A DNA stretch of 64,000 nt. Origin: Mesorhabditis belari (lineage: Eukaryota; Nematoda; Chromadorea; Rhabditida; Rhabditidae). The position numbers were made by a program, and so were the translations under genes. Within the stretch, counting starts at the first letter, position 1; each line of letters begins with the position of its first letter. The stretch is from the NCBI GenBank assembly GCA_958450365.1, contig CAUEEP010000901.1, positions 682,001-746,000 on the forward strand, in the 5' to 3' direction. This document shows, in pieces, positions 55,611 through 64,000 of this stretch. The notes beneath the pieces are model-generated. The model was not told the DNA's origin. It did not search any database and saw only the letters and a program-made list of their open reading frames with translations.

Positions 55611-58417
55611 TCATGCCACTCTGATTGCACTTGTTGAAACTGCAAAGAAGAAAGTTTAAAAAAACAAAAAGATATAAATTTCTACCGTTTCGTGTCGGTT
55701 TTGGGATTCTCAGAAGGCTCTTGATATAAGCTCGATAATCACTGTTTGTATAGAGGAGAACGGTGATACTCATCGGACTCTGGATGATCGTGCAAAAACA
55801 AGAGGCATCGTTTAGGACTGAGCTTTGAAAAATTCGATGTTTTGGGGTGAAAATGCGAGAATTTTCAAAGCCAAACGCCTAGAAAGCAATTTTGCAAAAA
55901 CGGAAAACATATTCGGAATCAGCGTGAAATTCTCATTTAGGCAGTTCCTACTCTTGCCTTTCTCTTGTTAGGAAAACTGGTGCCTTACTTGAAAACTTTT
56001 GAGTAGCACTACAGTAACACCGTAACCCAGTTGATCAATTTTACAGTAATCCTAGTCACAAATACTTCGATTCACAGTAACTCAAGAGTGATCCTAAAGA
56101 GTAATACAGTGGCAGGGCTGTTCCAAGAGTTGGATCCTGGCCTGGCTACCTCCAGAAGGCCTGGTAAATATTGAGGATAAAAGCGATGATAAAGAGGCAT
56201 AGGCTTACGTTAGCTGAAGCATGCTTTAGCATTGAGTCTCAACTCTGGAGGGACAATAAATTGGTTAAAAAGAACCTATTTCTTGGGAGTACGGTAGCCT
56301 TTTCGAAGGCGCAATGTTTAGGACCTCCACCAATTTATTGTCCCTCCAGACTTCTTTTTCCTGGCATATTCTAGCTTTTAAACCCCACTTTGAACAATCG
56401 GTATCTCAATATCCAAAACGAGACAACTCGCCAACCAGCAACATGGAATCAAATAACAAATGACACAAGGAGAGATCTAAATTCAAAAATCTCAATCCAT
56501 CTTTTGACCAACCTGTAACTGAACCCCAATCAAATATTTCTTGATCATTTGTGCATTTTGTTGAGAGATCATTTTCGAAGTGATTTGAAAGATCATCATA
56601 AAACAAGAAGTGAAATTCCAGATCAATATAGCGATCATGAAAACCGAGACATATCTAAGAAACAACGATCCCCACATTTTTCCCTTGTCCACCAAATAGA
56701 GAGTGTCTGCGGTTTGTGGATCGTGTAAGCTGACGAATTGAGTGAAATTCTAAGAATTTTGTTTATTACCAGTTGAATGATTACTCATAATTGAGTACTC
56801 AAAGGTTTCAGTCTGCAGTAAAGCCAGAGCAGATCAAGCGAGGCAAGACTGGACCAGATCTGGTAGATGAAAGAACCAATAATCTAGCCGGCAGGATTGA
56901 ACCGTTGGCCTCCCGACTAAGATACAAGGCTCTTAGCCATTTGGTCTGTTTGTCAAAATGACATTTGTCAAAATGTATCGTGGCGTCTGAAAGTTGAACA
57001 TGTCAAAGCCAAGCCATTCTTGGTCGGAGATTTCAAACTAATTGGTAGATTTGGTCTGGAATTTTGGTTTGGCTTGGCTTGGCCTGGAAAATCAGCCCTA
57101 GAAACAGTTCTGACCAAATCTAGGCTTGTTTTCTGTTTGATTCAGGACCTGGCTTCTTGTTTGACCTTTAAAACTCTGCTCACAATGAGAGCTTGACCCA
57201 CAATAAGAAATTGCTTCGCATTTTCCACTGGATCTTGCTCAGTTATGATTCTAGATTGCAGAAAGTTGACCGATGCAATTCCTTGAATGTAAAATAGTAG
57301 AATTAGAATAATGAAATGATTGCGCGAAAGTTTGAAACTAGTGCCATTTATCAGAATGCTATTCGCACGAAAATATGACAAATGACCACATGATCCGAGC
57401 AGAACGCTCGCCAAAACGAAGCACAACCACTAAAATTTTGTTTTTATTTGATATTTTGGGGAAATAGCCCTTCTGGAGGGGAAATAGCCCTTTCTGGAGC
57501 ACTGACGACTGCTTTGAATTCACCAGAAATGATATGTTTCCACTTATCAAAAGCAAAGTACGCAAATGTATCTTGATTTTAGTTATGTTTTTAATAATAA
57601 GATTACTTGTTGATAAAATGTTCGCAATCCAAAGATACTCGTTAAGAATCCATGGGTTGTTCCCATGTAACGTGGGGTGTATATCTTTGGACAACACAAA
57701 ACGCACATGTAGAACTCGAAAATGGCGCTGATACTCTGAAAGGAACATTTCCAATTATTCAACAGCTGGTTTTTCTTGGATATTTTGCGGCCAAGTCCCT
57801 CGTCGCCGTGGCGTACACGGGAGCGCGCTTCTCTGCAACCCACACGACCGGGATTCGACCCCCTGTAGTGCCACTGAACTTTAGTGTTTGAAATTTGTAG
57901 TTTAAATCGCACAACTAGATTATATTTTGACTTCATGTGCTGGTCAAAGTCAATTCAAAACGGACAGCGCTTTCTGTTTATCTAACTAGAAGTCGCGATG
58001 AACAGTTGGGCTGATGCGATTGGGAGATTGCGATTGGGAAATGAAATTGAGAAATGAAATTGCGAAATCAGGAACGCCAAAGACGGTGGGAGATTTGTAA
58101 GCTCGTCAATGATGTCTCTTTGAAAGTTGTAAGATTGCAAGATCAAGCTTGAACCAGTTTCAAGCAGGCCAAAACTTACCTGGCCCAGGAATTTTGGTTT
58201 TCTGGCCTACGTAATACAACGTGAAGTTTGTCCATTTCTCATTTCTCACCAAATGAATCAACAAATGTATCCGATATTCGCCCATCTTCTTACTCGTTTT
58301 GAACAAAACCATATAAAGGCCAAAAGAATTGAGAAAAAAAGAGACAGGCCCCATATAATGATAAATTTTTATCAAATTAAACGACGAATTTGAATAGTAA
58401 TCGATTGAATCCGCCAT
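55611..58417 (-). CDS. Seven-TM chemoreceptor (Sri/Srh-like), gene A
   Basis: Minus-strand exons: 58417-58250 (MADSIDYYSNSS.., HYMGPVSFFLNSFGLYMVLF, KMGEYR), 57735-57607 (FEFYMCVLCCPKIYTPRYMG), about 57560-57460 (AYFAFDKWKHIISGEFKAVV), about 57425-57215 (LLGSCGHLSYFRANSILING to EQDPVENAKQFLI), about 56755-56515 (YLVDKGKMWGSLF to SQQNAQMIKKYLIGVQLQV), about 56475-56400 (SPCVICYLIPCCWLASCLVL), about 55830-55695 (MSITVLLYTNSDYRAYIKSL) and a tail ending at 55611. The order of hydrophobic segments, the KMGEYR loop after TM1, the polar loop before TM6 and the Y-R tail are typical of nematode Sri/Srh receptors for environmental cues. Intron 1 contains a tRNA-derived repeat. Exons 1 and 2 are exact; the others are approximate. 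Confidence 0.7.
56884..56955 (-). repeat. tRNA-like repeat head in gene A intron
   Basis: The minus strand reads AAATGGCTAAGAGCCTTGTA and AACGGTTCAATCCTGCC, related to 51735-51812. Confidence 0.55.
57791..57950 (+). repeat. tRNA-derived repeat in gene A intron 1
   Basis: GCCGTGGCGTACACGGGAGC and GACCGGGATTCGACCCCC form the boxes; the body holds ATCGCACAACTAGATTATAT, as in the 24472 unit. The CAGA tail is replaced by CGGACAGCGCTTTCTGTTTA. Confidence 0.65.
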
Positions 58418-58643
58418 TTATGAGTGAAAAATGAGTTTTGGGTAGAAAAGAAATGAATTGAATTGAAAGATCTTCGGGGAAAGATTTCAGATTTCAGCTG
58501 CACTTCGCTTAATGAACTCAAAAAAAAAATGAAAAGAAAATTGCGAACTCTGAAAGGCAATTAAAAGTGTGCCCTACCGAAATCTCGCTCAGTCTATACC
58601 ATAAGTCAATTATGAGGAATTTTTTTTTGAGCTGTCTTCGCAC

Positions 58644-60212
58644 TCAGGTGTTCCTATTTGCGCAGATCACAACCTGCTTCCACATTTCTCTATCCCTTGC
58701 TATTGTCATCCAGTGTTTCCTATCTTGATGGTTCCTGGTTCGAAGTCTTCGACTTGCTTGTGCTGGTGGTGGTTGCACTCTATCGCCATCCTTTCTCTGA
58801 CCGTCTCTGCCACTCTTGTGCTCCACCTCGTTGCTGGTCTTCCGATGGGCCTCTTCTGGTCTCGTGGTAGCCACTCTGTGATCCGTATCGTCCATCTGTC
58901 GTCTGTTCTTGTGCTTTCGCTTGCGGTGGTTGCTGGGGTCCATCTTGAGGTGGTTGCGGCATGCTTTGTCAGCTGCTCTTTGTTCCAGCTCTGTGGAGTT
59001 GGTGTTGTTCTTGACGTGGATCCTCATCTTGAGCAGCTCCTTGGTCGCGACTGAGATCCTCTGCTCTTTGGTCTGTGGCACACTGCACTTCTTCTCGCAT
59101 TCCTTGAGGTTCTTGACCAGGATGTCGTAGTCTTCGTTGTGATCTCCCGATCGTTTCCAATCCTTATCCCTGAGGAGTTGTGGTAGTATCGAGAAGTCGT
59201 GGGCGAGCTTCTTCTCCTTTGGTGGTCGGTGGAGGATCTTCTTTGCCATTTGTTCGCTCAGCCTCACTTTTGCTCGCACGAGTCGATGGTCTGAGCCGGT
59301 GACGAAGGAGGGCACCACGCCGACGTCTAGAAGCGTCCATTTTCTGTTGGCGAGGATGTGGTCTATCTCGCACTTCGTCTGCCCGTTGGGTGAGCACCAG
59401 GTCCATCGTCTTGAAGTCTTCTTATTGAACTGAGAGTTCCCGTGCGTGAGTCTTGCTGACCATAGTAGCTCTTCCAGACGGTCGCTGTTGTCGTTGCGTG
59501 TGCCGAGTCCCAACTTTCCGACCCTTCCGGTGCCGCTGTTCCCGATGATCGTGTTGAACTCCGAGCTCCTGTCTTTCTTGAGTGTTGCTTCGAGGTCTTC
59601 GTAGAAGGCTTCTCGTTCGTCTTCCTCGGTTGCGGAGGTTGGAGCGTAGCAGCTGTAGACGGCGATGTCGCGGTTTCTCGGTGGCTTGAGGTGGAGGATG
59701 CGAGTCGTGGAGAGATGATCTCATGGCTGTCGACAAGTGGCACGATGTCCTTGTTGACCAGGAAGTCTACTCCTCCGATGTTCTTGTTGGTGACTTTGTG
59801 GCCGAGTATGAGCAGATCGCCGTTCGCCTGTGTCTTCGTGGAGTCATCTTTGGCCTTTGTTTCTTGGAGGGCGATGATGCCGAATTTGATCTTCTTGCTC
59901 ATCTCATGGAGTGTAGTCTTATCAGCTTGCGAGGCGGCTGTCCTGGCGTTGAAAGTGCAGAGTCGGAGGCTTGGGCTTTGTCGTTGAGTTCCGTTCCTTG
60001 GTCCGTTGTCCGTATGGCATCCTGATGTCCCGAGATTGGATCGCCTCTCGGCCTTTGCTTGATCCCTCGATGCCGGAAGAGAGCAGGGAGGCCGTGCGGG
60101 GTACTGTGGCCGAAGTGTAGTTGTCGTAGCCGATGATACTCCAATGGCCGGGCTGGGGAACCCACAAAAGGGGAACCCAGCTCGGAGGGAAACCCACAAA
60201 AGTCGAGCCCAC
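58644..60212 (-). pseudogene. Internally deleted LINE (endonuclease joined to the extreme C-terminus)
   Basis: The minus strand carries the apurinic-type endonuclease of a non-LTR retrotransposon: RLCTFNARTAA, IIALQETKAKDD, GGVDFLVN, then a second frame with TWCSPNGQTKCEIDHILANR and VTGSDHRLVRAKVRL. The catalytic QET, the IDHIL segment and SDHRLV are visible. The reverse transcriptase core is missing. Sequence resumes with a tail reading HWMTIARDREMWKQVV, typical of the end of such polyproteins. At least one frameshift (near 59.4-59.6 kb) separates the two endonuclease parts. Its GC content is much higher than its surroundings, suggesting recent arrival. Confidence 0.75.
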
Positions 60213-60306
60213 GACTATCCCGCGCCGACGTTGCTTAACTTGGCAGATTGGACGGGATAGACCGCAGGCCCTTCCTCTTCTAGGCCCTAATTATGGGGAA
60301 TGACTA

Positions 60307-60520
60307 CCGTAAATACTGTAATAGTACTCAATGCCCATAATGACGGTGCGGAGTGTTGTGTAGTCTAGTTTTGGACGAGTTTTTCTCCACACTGGTTTAT
60401 GCTACAATGCGCGCTTAGATATCAAAAAATAGCCCTGAATTTCAGCTATTTTTGATACCAAATACGCATTTTTTGAAAGTACGGGCGCTTTGAAAAAAAT
60501 GAAATACTAAAAAACTTGTT
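60307..60520. repeat. Foldback family F1, copy f (partial, inverted)
   Basis: ACCGTAAATACTGTAATAGT at the left, then TCAAAAAATAGCCCTGAATT and the AGTACGGGCGCTTTGAAAAA block. The other terminus is missing. Confidence 0.75.
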
Positions 60521-60677
60521 TTCGAACATCGAACATCGAATCGAACAAAAGAAGAAGACATCTCGGATCCTTAACGCATAAAAGCATCGACGTGTCCAAC
60601 TAAACCCCACAGAAATCTTCCCGTAAACCTTTCTGACAGAAGTTTCGTACAAAAGTACGCTCCGTGGGATACTCTGT

Positions 60678-60759
60678 GCAGCGATGTCCGAGTGGTTAAG
60701 GAGTTTGACTCGAAATCAAATGGGCTCTGCCCGCGTAGGTTCGAATCCTGCTCGCTGCG
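60678..60759 (+). tRNA. tRNA-Ser (CGA)
   Basis: 82 nt. Acceptor GCAGCGA pairs with TCGCTGC, discriminator G. D arm GTCCGAGTGGTTAAGGA. Anticodon stem TTTGA/TCAAA around loop CTCGAAA (anticodon CGA). The long variable arm GGGCTCTGCCC identifies Ser. The T arm contains TAGGTTCGAATCCTG. All arms pair, unlike the tRNA-like repeats elsewhere in the window. Confidence 0.95.
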
Positions 60760-60786
60760 AATCCTTTTCCGGCCTGCAAGGGATGT

Positions 60787-60835
60787 GCAGCCATGTCCGA
60801 GTGGTTAAGGAGTTGCTTTTAAGTAGAAATCAAAA
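60787..60835 (+). pseudogene. Truncated tRNA-Ser copy
   Basis: GCAGCCATGTCCGAGTGGTT and AAGGAGTTGC repeat the 5' half of the tRNA 27 bases upstream, with one acceptor change, and then diverge in the anticodon arm (AGTAGAAATCAAAAAG). A broken tandem duplicate. Confidence 0.8.
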
Positions 60836-61236
60836 AGATATTTTTTCTTTTGGAAAAACTCGGCTTTTCTTTGAACATTGTTATCATTTTTTGGCTTTTT
60901 AGCAAAAATGGAAAAGAAATTTTCTTGGAAAAGAAGGCCTATTTGTGAATGCACACAGTTCAATCTTTAATCTTATTCTTCCATTTATTTTTCAATAAAT
61001 ATTTATTAGCTGGTTTAAAAGGTGATAATTGCGGGAATTGTGAAAAATTGTACGACCAGGTGAAAGAGGTGGAATGGCCAAAAGCGCCTCCGACAAAATT
61101 TCACCTTTTCTTTCAAGCTTTCAGTTTTTATAGTTCAGAGATTAAGCTGGATAAACGGGGAAAAGCTCTGCCAGACAGCTCAAGCCTGGCTAGGCCAGTG
61201 CGCAAATAAATCGGGAAATCGATACTTCAATTGTAG

Positions 61237-61365
61237 AGTATCGGAGCAATTTTCGAGTTCTACGTCTGTTTCCTGTGTTGTCCAAAGCTGTACACGCCTC
61301 GCTACATGGGATCAACACACGGATTTTTGAGTAATCACTTCGGAGTGTCCACATTCTATCAACAG
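61237..61365 (+). pseudogene. Chemoreceptor exon 2 relic, inverted
   Basis: 129 nt, exactly the length of gene A exon 2. It encodes SIGAIFEFYVCFLCCPKLYT and then PRYMGSTHGF, ending YQQ at a GTATTT donor, with TTGTAG before it. It lies on the opposite strand to the other receptor exons and has no partner exons on its own strand. Confidence 0.75.
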
Positions 61366-61444
61366 GTATTTCAAATTGTTAAATGACCAATGGAAATTGG
61401 TCATTGACTACCTTGTACTGATGGGATCTCGATATTCAACACGA

Positions 61445-61908
61445 GACAACTCGCCATCCAACAAGCTGGAATCAAATAACAAACGGAACACGGCAAAATC
61501 TAAACAATGAATGTTTTTGTGGAGACATTGACGCATCGCCTACTTGCAATTGAACCCCGATCAAATATTTCTTGATCTTTTGCGCATTCTGATGTGAGAT
61601 TAATTTTGAACTGATTTGATAAACCATAATCGAGCAAGAGATCAAATTCCAAATAACAAGAAATGGAATAAAAAAAGCAAGAAAAAGCAGAAAATTGAAT
61701 GCCCATTTTTTCGATTTATCAACATAGAATAAGGCAAAAGCTGTTTCTTGATCGTGAAGACTCACGAATTTTGGATTATCCTCAAATTTCATTAGATACA
61801 GATAAGATTATTTGCTTTAGAATACTCACAATTAAGAATTGCAAAGCATTCGCTTTTGGATCTTGTTCAGCTTTCATCTTGAATTGAGTAAAAGTTACTG
61901 TTATTGCA

Positions 61909-61944
<36 letters not shown>

Positions 61945-62078
61945 ATGAAAGAAAAGAAAGAAACGAGTTTTGTGAGAGCTTGTAACTCGTTCCATTCAAC
62001 AAAATGTTGTTCACTCGAAAATATGCTAAATGTCCACAAGAAATGAGAAGCGTTCCCATTAGGATGAAAGTGAGCCAC
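61445..62078 (-). pseudogene. Seven-TM chemoreceptor gene B, 5' and 3' truncated, frame broken
   Basis: The 62078-61830 exon reads LISCGHLAYFRVNNILLNGT in one frame up to an AAAT repeat, then FNAITVTFTQFKMKAEQDPK in another. The 61792-61540 exon (FYVDKSKKWAFNFLLFLAFF to SHQNAQKIKKYLIGVQLQV) and the TM6 exon near 61500-61430 (LPCSVCYLIPACWMASCLVL) look intact. Exons for TM1-3 and TM7 are missing. It is a paralog of gene A. Confidence 0.7.
61905..61945 (+). repeat. (AAAT)9 microsatellite in a coding exon
   Basis: Nine AAAT units (36 bases, after GCATT and before GAAAG), inside the TM exon of receptor gene B. Confidence 0.9.
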
Positions 62079-62084
62079 TGAAAT

Positions 62085-62560
62085 CTATGACAGTCAAGAT
62101 GAGAATTTTTGTGCTCTTTTCTGTTTATTTCCTTCTTTTAAAGGCATTTTAAGAATTTTAAGGAACAAGAGCATTTTAAGGCTAAAAATGAAGAATTCAT
62201 TACACCCAAGAAATCGGTTTTCTTTCAAAGAAACTTTGTGTTTATCTTGTGTTGTTATTTGTGTTGCAAAACTCAATAAACAACAACAACCAAAAAAAAG
62301 AGGCAGCCATCAGTTCAGCTCGACTCAAATAACAACTTACAATGGTTTTCGAAAAAGTGTCAACTTTTTTGTAAGATTACCGTAAGCTGTCGTAAGCTGT
62401 CTTTTTTGATCGAAACTATCTTCTTTTTTTTGCGCATTTTGACAAAATCAAATGAAATATAGATAAATTGAATCAAAATAATGATAAGAGGACAATTCAG
62501 AGACGAAATTTGAGACAAAAAAAAAGAAACATCAAGCAATCCTATTTTCTTATTGCAAAG
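62085..62560. repeat. Segmental copy of the gene A 3' flank, without the Tc3-like insert
   Basis: 62085-62210 matches 53935-54060 (GACAGTCAACATGAGAATTT), and 62265-62560 matches 55164-55455 (AAACTCAATAAACAACAACA, AGGCAGCCATCAGTTCA). The roughly 1-kb transposase pseudogene of 54.1-55.2 kb is missing here. Confidence 0.75.
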
Positions 62561-62904
62561 AATTACGCTAATACCTATTGGATTGGTGAATTGAGAACTG
62601 CCGGCTATTGTCATATGTGACAGTTTGGGCACTTTCTTCAAAAGAAACCCATTTTGGTGTCAATGGAAAAGTTGTAGAGAATCAAAAATCAAGCTTATAT
62701 CCAAATTTTCAGAAAGATACACTTAGTAGTTTCGCTTAAAATGCAAGTTTTGTGAAAATTCGTAAATTTGGCATTTCTTGAAAACCAGTCTGGAGGGACA
62801 ATAAATTGGTTAAAAAGAACCTATTTCTTGGGAGTACTCCCAGCCTACGGTAGCTTTTTTGAAGGCGCAATGTTTAGGACTTTCCTTTTTCCTGGCATAC
62901 TCTA

Positions 62905-63925
62905 GCTTTAAACCCCACTTTGAACAATCGGTATCTCAATATCGAACACGAGACAACTCGCCAACCAGCAACATGGAGTCAAATAACAAATTACACAAGG
63001 AGAGATCTAAATTCAAAAATCTCAATCCATCTTTGGACCAACCTGTAACTGAACCCCAATCAAATATTTCTTGATCATTTGTGCATTTTGTTGAGAGATC
63101 ATTTTCGAAGTGATTTGAAAGATCATCATAGAACAAGAGGTGAAATTCCAGGTCAACATAGTGATCATGAAAACCGAGACAGTTTTGAGAAACAACGATC
63201 CCCACATTTTTCCCTTGTCCACCAAATAGAGGCTGGCTGCGGTTTGTGGATCGTGTAAGCCGACGAATTGAGGGAAATCCTAAGAATTTTGTCTATTACC
63301 AGTTGAATCTATTACCAGTACTCATAATTGAGTAATTTTCTATTCCTGTAAAACCAAAGGTCTGCAGTAAAGCCAGAGCAGATCAAGCGAGGCAAGACTG
63401 GACCAGATCATCTGGCATTTTGGTTTGGCTTGGCTTGGCCTGGAAAATCAGCCCTAGAAACAGTTCAGATCAAATCTAGGCTTGATTTCTGCTTGATTCA
63501 GGACCTGGCTTTTTGTTTGACCTTTAAAACCTTGCTCACAATGAGAACTTGACTCACAAGAAGAAATTGTTTCGCATTTTCCACTGGATCTTGCTCAGTT
63601 GTGATTCTAAATTGAATAAAGGTGACCAATGCAATTCCTTGAATGTAAAATAGTAGAATTAGAACAATGAAATGATTGTGCGAAAGTTTGAAACTAGTGC
63701 CATTTATCAGAATGCTATTCGCACGAAAATATGACAAATGACCACATGATACGAGCAAAACGCTCAGCAAAACGTAGCCCATCCACTAAAATTTTCTTTT
63801 TATTTGTTATTTTGTGCTTATAGTGGGGAAATCGCCTTTTCTGGAGCACTAACGACTGCTTTGAGTCCACCAGAAATGATACGTTTCCACAAAAGCAAAG
63901 TACGCAGATTTATCTTGATTTTATT
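62905..63925 (-). pseudogene. Seven-TM chemoreceptor gene C, lacks TM7, runs off the window
   Basis: Exons parallel to gene A: about 63920-63840 (KAVVSAPEKAISP), 63782-63570 (LLVSCGHLSYFRANSILING, EQDPVENAKQFLL), 63290-63045 (LVDKGKMWGSLFLKTVSVFM to the IKKYLIGVQLQV end) and 63005-62905 (PCVICYLTPCCWLASCLVFD). Identity to gene A is high, including the flanks (GGAGGGACAATAAATTGG at 56251 and 62793). No TM7 exon equivalent to MSITVLLYTNSDYRAY is found downstream, so the gene is probably truncated. Its first exons lie beyond the right edge. Confidence 0.6.
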
Positions 63926-64000
63926 GGGTTGGTGAAGCTTTGGCCAGCTTTGGCCTAGATTTAGAACAGAATTCAGGTGCTGGTCAAAGTCAATTAAAAA

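Noticed and set aside
58713..59054. Plus-strand open frames across 58.7-60.0 kb
   Set aside because: They are shadows of the GC-rich LINE endonuclease sequence on the minus strand.
60949..61209. Plus-strand 86-residue frame with GDNCGNCEKLYDQV
   Set aside because: It looks like a possible Cys-containing exon, but no partner exons, signal or splice phases could be fitted. Left unannotated.

Overview
The window looks like nematode DNA, most likely Caenorhabditis or a close rhabditid. The evidence is short GT-AG introns with TTTTCAG acceptors, a probable spliced-leader acceptor just before a start codon, and nematode-restricted families (an EGF-plus-ASC 'egas' channel and 7TM chemoreceptors). 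The rest is dense with foldback elements, mariner/Tc1 relatives, tRNA-derived repeats and minisatellites. Most genes below were rebuilt exon by exon from splice sites, reading phase and family motifs. Where I give exact exon coordinates, the phases close.

Layout. 1-3.5 kb: a foldback element, one small minus-strand ORF, and two tandem paralogous membrane-protein genes, the first decayed. 3.7-4.9 kb: an intronless PR/SET methyltransferase gene (set-17/PRDM9-like). 5.1-8.2 kb: a membrane-anchored C-type lectin (minus strand). 8.2-10.2 kb: a palindromised Tc1-like transposon. 10-14.3 kb: tRNA-like repeats, a candidate 61-residue gene and a partial membrane gene. 14.3-16.2 kb: ubc-7 (UBE2G-type ubiquitin-conjugating enzyme, minus strand), facing a foldback cluster. 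18.1-20.6 kb: a secreted two-domain C-type lectin (plus strand). 20.9-22.2 kb: tmem-138 (ciliary transition zone, minus strand), preceded by a duplicated X-box. 24.7-33 kb: a many-exon carboxylesterase (minus strand) with a small secreted-peptide gene nested antisense in one intron. 33-36 kb: repeats only. 36.2-39.9 kb: an SLC35B4-type nucleotide-sugar transporter (plus strand). 40-53.7 kb: the egas channel gene (minus strand), whose introns hold an intact DD37D transposon and many foldbacks. 54-55.2 kb: a Tc3-like pseudogene. 55.6-64 kb: a chemoreceptor cluster (one apparently complete gene, two damaged paralogs, stray exons), an internally deleted LINE and a genuine tRNA-Ser(CGA).

The genes do not form one pathway. 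They are ordinary nematode housekeeping, secretory and sensory genes. The unusual content is in regulation and repeats: two perfect X-boxes made by a 151-bp promoter duplication, a lectin exon captured inside a tRNA-derived repeat, a tetranucleotide repeat sitting exactly on a receptor frame break, and a repeat 3' tail shared by unrelated heads. I found no CRISPR, prokaryotic or viral system.
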